Below, one piece after another: positions 1-5,721 of a DNA stretch of 6,718 nucleotides. The DNA comes from Bordetella parapertussis (GTDB lineage Bacteria; Pseudomonadota; Gammaproteobacteria; Burkholderiales; Burkholderiaceae_C). A model generated the notes under the pieces. That model was given only the letters and a program-made list of their open reading frames with translations. It made no database searches and was not told the DNA's origin. Numbering within the stretch: position 1 is the stretch's first letter; each line of letters opens with the position of its first letter. The translations under genes were made by a program, and so were the position numbers. The stretch is taken from assembly GCA_945878355.1 (NCBI GenBank), contig CAMCTC010000178.1, forward strand, positions 1-6,718, written 5' to 3'.

Positions 1-729
1 GCGCTGTGGCAGCGCGCTTGGGCGCTGGCGGCCCAGTTGCGTGCCAAGGCGGCGTTTGTCGCGCGCCAGACCGATCAGCCTTCATCGAGGTTGGAAGACC
101 GCCTCAACCAACTCGAGCAGCGCGACAGGCTGCGTGCGCTGGTTGCGGCGCTGGCGCCGCTCGAAGCGGTGTTGCAGACGCCGTCGCTGCACCCTTATGC
201 GCTGTACCTGGCGCTGTGCCAGGCGCTGGGTCCGCTTGCCACGCTGAGCCCGGGCGCGCTGCCAATGTTGCCGCCGGCCTATGACCAAGACCGGCCGGGT
301 CCGATTTTCGAGGCGCTGCTGGCGGCGCTGGAGGACGCTGCGGCCGAGGTCAGCCCTGACCACAGGCTGGAGCCCTTCTACTGGCGTGACGGCAGCTTCG
401 GGCTGCCGATGTTGCCGGCCTGGCTGGCGCCAAAGCTGGTGGTGGGATTGCGCGGTCAGTCCGAACGCGACCTCGCGGCCTGGATGGCTGGGGCGGTGAT
501 CGGTTCTGCGTCGGCCTGGCCATCGCTGCGCGAGCGCCGCGTGCTCGGCGCCGCCCGCAAGGCGGTGGACGCAGCGCCAGACCTGGGATTGCGCAGCGGC
601 GGCGGCTACAGCCTGTACGCGATCGATGCCGGCAGCGTGCTGGCCGGCGAGCCCTTGCTGATCGGCAACGCCAACGAATCTCAATCGTCCCAGCGGCCGG
701 CCGAAATCGTGCTGTTCGTCAAGGGCTGA
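1..729 (+). CDS. tssK: Type VI secretion baseplate protein TssK, C-terminal part (5' end outside window)
   Basis: The reading frame is open from base 1 and stops at TGA 727-729, giving 242 residues. The usual TssK is about 445 residues, so roughly the N-terminal 200 (shoulder and part of the neck) lie upstream. Visible residues 1-60 are helical and charged, as in the TssK neck bundle. The diagnostic stretch at visible residues 63-103 reads LHPYALYLALC, then GPLATL, then PAYDQDRPGPIF; the LHPY-x-LYLxLC and PAYDxD patterns are hallmarks of the family (VasE/ImpJ). Residues about 135-242 should be the head domain, ending in a beta-rich tail (EIVLFVKG). In characterised systems TssK is a cytoplasmic trimer: shoulder and neck bind the TssF/TssG wedge and the head binds TssL and TssM. 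It lies directly before tssL, its membrane partner. The head is less conserved than the LHPY region, so the identification rests mainly on the latter plus context. An internal TTG at 37 is not taken as a start, because family similarity and the open frame continue upstream. Confidence 0.93.
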   Translation, partial: ALWQRAWALAAQLRAKAAFVARQTDQPSSRLEDRLNQLEQRDRLRALVAALAPLEAVLQTPSLHPYALYLALCQALGPLATLSPGALPMLPPAYDQDRPGPIFEALLAALEDAAAEVSPDHRLEPFYWRDGSFGLPMLPAWLAPKLVVGLRGQSERDLAAWMAGAVIGSASAWPSLRERRVLGAARKAVDAAPDLGLRSGGGYSLYAIDAGSVLAGEPLLIGNANESQSSQRPAEIVLFVKG

Positions 730-761
730 GCCCTCACGGCCGCCACCACCCACAACGACCC

Positions 762-765
762 GAGG
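762..765 (+). promoter_or_regulatory. Ribosome binding site of tssL
   Basis: GAGG lies 8 bases before the ATG at 774, within the 44-base gap after the tssK stop. It supports this start. The rest of the gap (730-761) shows no clear hairpin or promoter, so tssL is probably co-transcribed with tssK. Confidence 0.7.
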
Positions 766-773
766 CAGCTCCC

Positions 774-1556
774 ATGGCCCGCAACAACACCGACTCCAAC
801 GCCGACGATCCGCTGCTGGCGGCTTTCCGCCTGTTCTACGAAGCGATGATGGCCGCCGTGCCTGCGGCCGCGCCCGGCTTGTCGGGTGCCGACAGCCCGA
901 CGGTCACGCCTGAGGCCAGCTCGGCCGCGACCACCTTGCAGCACCAACTGGTCCAGCTGCTCGAACTCCATACCTTGGGCATGCGGCGGGCTGGCGGTGG
1001 ACGTGGCGGCGCCCTGGTCGAAGACGCGCGCTACCTGATGGTCGCGCTTGCCGACGAGTTGCTGTTGCTGCGCGACTGGCCTGGCCGCAGCGCTTGGCCC
1101 CAGCATCTGCTCGAGACGGCGTTGTTTCAGTCCAGCGTGGCCGGCGACAAGGTGTTTGCCAGCATCGAGCGCTTGCTCAGCGACCGCGAGCCCTCGCAGC
1201 GCAGCCTGGCCCAGCTCTACCTGTTTGCGCTGGCGCTGGGGTTTCGCGGCAGGCTGCGTGGGATGGACGACGCGGGTCAGCTCGCGGGTCTGCGACGCGA
1301 ACTGTTTCAGTTTGCCCATCAACGTGCACCCGGGCTAGAGGCGCGCGGGCACATGCTGGCGCCTCAGCCTTATGCCCATACCCAGTCTCACGCCGCACCA
1401 CGCCGCACGGTGAGCGGTGGGCGCTTGTCCACCGCGCTGCTGTTGGCGGTGGCTGCACTGCTGGTGCTGTCTGAGCTGACTTGGTTGTGGCCGACCTGGC
1501 CACTGCGCCAGGCGCTCGATGGCCTGGACCGGGTCTGGACTGGGCGGGTGCTGTGA
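774..1556 (+). CDS. tssL: Type VI secretion inner-membrane protein TssL (DotU/ImpK family), short form
   Basis: This 260-residue protein is a complete short-form TssL. Residues 11-28 (PLLAAFRLFYEAMM and following) match the DotU N-terminal helix. A variable Ala-rich loop follows at 30-53. The DotU core comes next: ARYLMVALADELLL at 85-98, with the acidic D94-E95 pair at the place of the conserved IDE/VDE motif; W108 and LLETALFQ at 112-119; GDKVF at 124-128 for the usual GGExFF; and LYLFALALGFRGRLRG at 148-163, the strongest family signature. A single membrane helix lies near the C-terminus (about 217-238), leaving about 22 periplasmic residues. This fits the known N-in, C-tail-anchored topology, with a cytoplasmic hook-like domain that binds TssK, TssE and the TssM cytoplasmic loop. 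There is no C-terminal OmpA-like peptidoglycan-binding domain, unlike extended TssL proteins. The start is set by a GAGG site 8 bases upstream. The Trp normally seen in the family's ETWGGE-type motif is absent (QSSVAGDK here), so this is a divergent member. Confidence 0.94.
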   Translation: MARNNTDSNADDPLLAAFRLFYEAMMAAVPAAAPGLSGADSPTVTPEASSAATTLQHQLVQLLELHTLGMRRAGGGRGGALVEDARYLMVALADELLLLRDWPGRSAWPQHLLETALFQSSVAGDKVFASIERLLSDREPSQRSLAQLYLFALALGFRGRLRGMDDAGQLAGLRRELFQFAHQRAPGLEARGHMLAPQPYAHTQSHAAPRRTVSGGRLSTALLLAVAALLVLSELTWLWPTWPLRQALDGLDRVWTGRVL

Positions 1557-1583
1557 ACCATCACCGACGACCGCTGGGTTCGC

Positions 1584-1588
1584 AGGAG
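1584..1588 (+). promoter_or_regulatory. Ribosome binding site that fixes the tssM start
   Basis: AGGAG sits 5 bases before the ATG at 1594. This decides the start. The frame is open further upstream, with a possible start at 1519 inside tssL, but those extra 25 residues are Gly/Pro/Cys-rich and not membrane-like, whereas the ATG at 1594 leads straight into a hydrophobic helix. Confidence 0.85.
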
Positions 1589-1593
1589 ACCAC

Positions 1594-4500
1594 ATGCCAC
1601 TGACCGACAACCTGGTCTTGATCACGCTGGGCGCGTTGATCCTGCTGCTGCTGCTGGTGCTGGGCTTCGTGCTGTACCTGGCGACCCGGCCCGAGCCTGA
1701 GCCCGGTGCCCGCGTCGTGGTGCCGCGCATGCGGCCCGAATCGCTGCGCAGCTCTTTCCGTCAAGCGGTCGAGCTGATCGAAGGCCACATCGCCAGCCGC
1801 AAGCAGCGCTATGACGTGCCTTGGGTGCTGGTGTTCGACGACGGCGGCGCGCCGTTGGGTCTGGACCAGGCCGGCATCGCCAGCACGCTGGGCACCGATG
1901 CGGCGGCTGCTGCTGCCACACCTGGGCTGACCTGGCACTTCTTTGACCAAGGCGTGGCGATCGAGCTCGACGGCGCCAGCCTGGGCGACCCGCAGGCGGG
2001 CCCGGAAGCGCCCGAGCGCAGCTTTGATGAATTCCTCAGCCTGTGCCGGGACTACCGGCCGCAGCGGCCTTTCGACGGCGTGGTGCTGACCATCCCGGCC
2101 AGCTTGCTGGTGGCCGATGAGGCCGAATCCAGGCCGGCGCTGGTACGGCTCGCACAGCGCGCCAGCCGCCGGCTGTGGCTGGCGCAGAACCGGTTTGCGC
2201 TGCGCTTGGCGGTGCATGTGGTGATCAGCGGCTGCGAGCAAGTGCCTGGGTTTGCCGCTTTCGCACGCAGCCTGCCCGAGCTGATGCGCGGCAGTATGCT
2301 GGGTTGGGTCTCGCCGTACGACCTGGCGATGGGCTACCAGTCCGACTGGGCAGGTCAAGCCATCACCGAGGTGGTCAGCACCTTGGGCGAGGCATCGGCC
2401 GAACTGTTTGCCAGCGGCAGCACGGGCTCGGCAGAGGCCGAATCCTTCTTCCTGTTGCCTGCCCGCGTCGAGCGGATGCAGCCGCTGCTGCAGCTCTACC
2501 TCGACGAGCTGATGCGGCCCAGTGCTTACCACGAGCCCTTCTTCCTGCGCGGCGTGTACTTTAGTGGTGACGCCAGCGAGGCCGCGCAACTGCAGGGCGC
2601 CGACGCTGCGCCCTCGGTCGAATCCGACGCTGCGCTCGACGATGGGCCGGCGTTGAGCCCCGCGCGCAGCCGCCAGCCTGCGTTCCTGCGCGACGTGTTC
2701 GAGGCCAAGGTCTTCCCCGAGAAGGGTTTGACCCGGCCTTCGGCCACCCGCACGGTGAGCAAGCCGGCTTTAGGCTGGGGCGTGCGCTTGGCCGCGGTGC
2801 TGCTGCTGGGCGGTTGGGGTGTGGGGCTGGCGGTCAGCGGCTACACGCTTTATGGCCAGTCGCGCGAGCTGCAAGTCTTGCTCAACGGCTTGAAACGCGA
2901 CGCGTCAGACCCGCGGGCGGCGGCGACTCGCGACGGTGCCGCTGTCCAGCGTGACCGCGCGCTGGCGCTGCTGCAGAGCATGGGTCAGCTCGAGGGTGAC
3001 CGGCTGTGGTCGGTGTTCATGCCCGGTTCATGGCCTGCCGCTGACGCGCTGCCTGAGCGACTTCGCGTCAGGCTCGAGCAGGCTTTTGGCGACATCGCCG
3101 TCACCACCTTGCGCCGCGGGCTAGCCAGCCGCGCCAGCACGCTGACCGGCGTGGCGCAAGACCCGGCGACCGGCGAATTGATTGCCGGTGCGCCTTGCAC
3201 CTCGGCCGCTGCCAACTCAGTAGCTGCCGAGACCACGCTCAACATCGACAGCCTGCCCGAGTTCACGGCCCTGACCCAGTTTGTTGCGGCGGTCGACCAA
3301 CTCGGCCGTGCGCGTGCGGCAATGCATCGGCTGCAAGATCCGGGGCAGCCGCTGGTGGTGGCCGACCTGAGCCTGTTGGTGCGTGAGGCGCTGGGCCAGG
3401 AACTGGCCGCGCCGTCGGAGCGCAGTGCGGCGCTGTTCAGGGCCAAGCCCAGCAGCGGCGTGGCACAGACGGCGCCCAGCGCAGCGCTGGTCGAGGCGAT
3501 GACCTGCCGGTTGCGCAGCCTGGCAGGACAGTGGACGACCCGTGCCTTCGAGGAAAACGACTTGCTGCTGAGCCAGCGCGACCTGACGATGCGGCTGTCG
3601 GGCCTGCTGGGCGACAAGCCTGCCGACGGCACTGGCGGCACGGCCGGCACGCTGGCCGCCTGGCGCGAACTGCTGGTGGCGATCAAGGCCCAGGACCAGT
3701 TGCTGCTGCGCGGCCAAGCGGCGTGGATGCAACGACCCAGCCTGCTGTCCTATCCGGCGTGGGACCGCTTGCTGACGCAAGTCGATGCGGTAGCGCTGCT
3801 CGGTGGCGAGTCCGCAACACGAGCGCTGCGAGATCTGGCCGAGCAGGGCTTCAGGCATTTGAGCACCGAACTGGCCGAGCAAAAAAGCGCCGATGAGCTC
3901 ACGGCGCTAGGCTGGCGCGAGAAAGACGGCCGCTTCCAGCCCGAAGCGCCCCTGCTGGCCTTGCGCGATGGCCTGGGCTTGTTGCTGGCCCAGCCCTACG
4001 CTGCGGCCGGCCGTACTCGCGACATGCCCGAGCTGGGTGCCGATGGCCTGATCGGCTGGGACTTGGCACGCCTTGACCAGGCGCTGGTGGTGGCCGACCA
4101 GCGCAAGCGCTTCCAGACCGAGCTGCTGGGGCGGTTTCCGGAAGCGGTGCGACCGTCGATCGAACGCTTGGTCAACGTCAACCTCGCGCAAGCCGTGTCC
4201 GAGCAACTGGCCAATGCGCTGATCCCGGGTGGGCGCTTGCTGGGCGGCAATTTCGACCCCGCTGCGCTAGACGCCGAGCGCGGCCGCTTGCTGCGGATCC
4301 AGACCTTGCTGGTCGACCTGGGCGGGCGGCGTGAGGCCGACGCGCTGCGCCGGATGCTGGCGCGCGATGCCGGGCGACGCTTGCGCGCGGTCGACGAGGC
4401 CCTGCTGCGGTCTGAGCTGTACGCCACCCGCAACCGCGACTTCAGCGCCTGGACCGGCGAACGCGGGCCGGTGCTCGCAGCGCTGGGACTGGCCGACGCA

Positions 4501-5721
4501 TCCCAGCTCGCGGCCTATCTCAGCCAGCAGCATGGGCGGGTCGAGGCCTTGGTCAAGGAGGCCGACGCCTGGCTGGCCGTGCTCGGGCCCGGTGAACTCA
4601 GTCCGGTGATGACCGCGCGCTGGCAAGCGCTGCGCACCGACCTCGAGCGCCACAGGCTGAAAAACCCCAACAGCAGCCTGATCGCGCTGGAAGCTTTCCT
4701 GACCGCGATGGCCGGCGATGTGGATGGCCAGAACTGCGCCGAAAGAGTGGCCGGCCGAGGCCCGCTGGGCCGGCCAGGCGACTATTTTGGCGAGCGCCAT
4801 GCCCAGCTGGCGGCTGCGCTGGTGCAGCGTTGCCATGAGCTGCGCAGCAGCGCCCAGCAAGCCCAGTGGCAGACTTTCGCCAGCTTGTTCAACCGCAGCT
4901 ACGCCGGCCGGCCACCGTTTGCCCAACCTGGCTGGGGCAGCGAGAGCCCGGCGGTCGAGGCCGACGAGCTGGCTGCGCTGCTCAGGGCTTACGATGCGGC
5001 GCTGCCTGCAGCGGGTGGCGCGGTGGCGGGTGCGGCGAGCGCAGCGAGCGCGGGTCGCAGCAACGGCACGGCTCGATCGACACAGCCGCCAGCGGTTCGG
5101 CGTTTTGTCGAGCAGTTCGAGCGCAGCCGGGCTTTCTTGTTGCCGCTGGTGCCCAGCGACGAGGGCCTGGCCAGCGGTCACGACGTGGCGGTCGAGTTCC
5201 GCGTCGCGTCAGCGCTGGAGATCGAGGGCAACAAGGTGATCGACTGGTCGATCAGCATGGGCAACCAGCAACTGGGCTGGCGCGAGCCGGCGCGGGCCTT
5301 GCGCTGGGAGCCTGGTCAAGCGGTGAGCATCAGCCTGCGGTTTGCCAAGGATGGCCAGGCCACGCCGCGCGCCGACGAACGCCAGCCTGCGCTGCGAGTC
5401 GACGGCAAGACAGCGACCTGGCAGTTCAGTGACGCCTGGGCCTTGCTGAGCCTGCTGCAGCGACAACGCGACGCCGATGGGGGTGGTCGCAATGACGGCC
5501 GCAATGACGGCCGCAGTGACGGCCGCAGCCAATTGCTGCGACTGGAACTGCCGCTGACGCTGGCCGGTGAGGCCGGCGCGCCGCCCGGCGAAGGTCGCGC
5601 CAGGGTGTTTGTCCGGCTCACGCTGAGCCCGGCGGGCAAGCGTGCGCCCTTGGTTTGGCCGGGCCAGATACCTCTGCGCGCACCCGATTGGGACGCGACC
5701 ACCTCAGCGAGCGAACGATGA
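1594..5721 (+). CDS. tssM: Type VI secretion membrane-complex protein TssM (IcmF/VasK family) with degenerate NTPase motifs
   Basis: The protein has 1375 residues, somewhat longer than many TssM proteins (about 1100-1300). One membrane helix lies at about 7-30. A cytoplasmic IcmF-type domain spans about 45-325: PWVLVF at 76-81, PFDGVVLTI at 159-167, SGCEQVPGF at 212-220 and YHEPFFLRGVYFSG at 312-325. The juxtamembrane signature FLRDVFEAKVFPEKGL follows at 364-379, then a second membrane helix at about 394-416, then a periplasmic part of about 955 residues. The latter carries the IcmF-related helical region, the FNRSYAGRPPF motif (1099-1109; family xxAGRYPF), an Ala/Ser/Gly linker at about 1137-1165, and the C-terminal beta domain (DWSISMGNQQLGW at 1217-1229, WQFSDAWALL at 1276-1285). 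In known systems TssM spans the inner membrane, binds TssL and TssJ, and forms the periplasmic pillars of the channel. Oddities: the P-loop GxxGxGK[ST] is absent (FDDGGAPLGLDQ at 81-92), the DTAG-like motif is ELDGAS, and TKCD is SGCE. Only one N-terminal helix is present. Four periplasmic cysteines and an RNDG repeat near 1299 also stand out. The family is certain; loss of nucleotide binding is inference. Confidence 0.96.
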   Translation: MPLTDNLVLITLGALILLLLLVLGFVLYLATRPEPEPGARVVVPRMRPESLRSSFRQAVELIEGHIASRKQRYDVPWVLVFDDGGAPLGLDQAGIASTLGTDAAAAAATPGLTWHFFDQGVAIELDGASLGDPQAGPEAPERSFDEFLSLCRDYRPQRPFDGVVLTIPASLLVADEAESRPALVRLAQRASRRLWLAQNRFALRLAVHVVISGCEQVPGFAAFARSLPELMRGSMLGWVSPYDLAMGYQSDWAGQAITEVVSTLGEASAELFASGSTGSAEAESFFLLPARVERMQPLLQLYLDELMRPSAYHEPFFLRGVYFSGDASEAAQLQGADAAPSVESDAALDDGPALSPARSRQPAFLRDVFEAKVFPEKGLTRPSATRTVSKPALGWGVRLAAVLLLGGWGVGLAVSGYTLYGQSRELQVLLNGLKRDASDPRAAATRDGAAVQRDRALALLQSMGQLEGDRLWSVFMPGSWPAADALPERLRVRLEQAFGDIAVTTLRRGLASRASTLTGVAQDPATGELIAGAPCTSAAANSVAAETTLNIDSLPEFTALTQFVAAVDQLGRARAAMHRLQDPGQPLVVADLSLLVREALGQELAAPSERSAALFRAKPSSGVAQTAPSAALVEAMTCRLRSLAGQWTTRAFEENDLLLSQRDLTMRLSGLLGDKPADGTGGTAGTLAAWRELLVAIKAQDQLLLRGQAAWMQRPSLLSYPAWDRLLTQVDAVALLGGESATRALRDLAEQGFRHLSTELAEQKSADELTALGWREKDGRFQPEAPLLALRDGLGLLLAQPYAAAGRTRDMPELGADGLIGWDLARLDQALVVADQRKRFQTELLGRFPEAVRPSIERLVNVNLAQAVSEQLANALIPGGRLLGGNFDPAALDAERGRLLRIQTLLVDLGGRREADALRRMLARDAGRRLRAVDEALLRSELYATRNRDFSAWTGERGPVLAALGLADASQLAAYLSQQHGRVEALVKEADAWLAVLGPGELSPVMTARWQALRTDLERHRLKNPNSSLIALEAFLTAMAGDVDGQNCAERVAGRGPLGRPGDYFGERHAQLAAALVQRCHELRSSAQQAQWQTFASLFNRSYAGRPPFAQPGWGSESPAVEADELAALLRAYDAALPAAGGAVAGAASAASAGRSNGTARSTQPPAVRRFVEQFERSRAFLLPLVPSDEGLASGHDVAVEFRVASALEIEGNKVIDWSISMGNQQLGWREPARALRWEPGQAVSISLRFAKDGQATPRADERQPALRVDGKTATWQFSDAWALLSLLQRQRDADGGGRNDGRNDGRSDGRSQLLRLELPLTLAGEAGAPPGEGRARVFVRLTLSPAGKRAPLVWPGQIPLRAPDWDATTSASER
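5488..5529 (+). repeat. In-frame 12-base tandem repeat, three and a half copies, inside tssM
   Basis: The unit CGCAATGACGGC occurs twice exactly (5488-5499, 5500-5511). A third copy (5512-5523) has one base change (AAT to AGT), and a half copy follows (CGCAGC, 5524-5529). The frame is kept, giving RNDG-RNDG-RSDG-RS at TssM residues 1299-1312. It lies in a hydrophilic loop between a helix (AWALLSLLQRQR) and a beta strand (LLRLELPLTL) of the C-terminal periplasmic domain, where length variation could be tolerated. Confidence 0.9.
5718..5721 (+). promoter_or_regulatory. ATGA stop-start overlap coupling tssM and tssA
   Basis: The tssA ATG (5718-5720) overlaps the tssM TGA (5719-5721). No strong Shine-Dalgarno sequence is visible just upstream (AGCGAGCGAACG), so tssA translation probably depends on ribosomes finishing tssM. 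The overlap is seen directly; coupling is inferred. Confidence 0.8.

Noticed and set aside
730..773. Possible terminator or promoter between tssK and tssL
   Set aside because: No stem-loop followed by a T run, and no recognisable -35/-10 pair; only a ribosome binding site is visible.
1519..1593. Upstream start for tssM inside tssL, adding 25 residues
   Set aside because: The ATG at 1594 has an AGGAG site 5 bases upstream and leads into the membrane helix. The extra residues are Gly/Pro/Cys-rich, unlike a TssM N-terminus, and would require a 38-base overlap with tssL.
1561..2589. Long open frame on the minus strand opposite the start of tssM (342 codons)
   Set aside because: Its product is Gln/Arg/His-rich with no recognisable domain, as expected for the complement of GC-rich codons. 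The + strand frame encodes clear TssM motifs throughout.
2985..3882. Two overlapping minus-strand open frames opposite the periplasmic part of tssM
   Set aside because: Both are compositionally biased (Ser/Arg/Ala or Gln/Arg) and mutually overlapping on different frames, with no domain signatures. This is typical of high-GC shadow frames.
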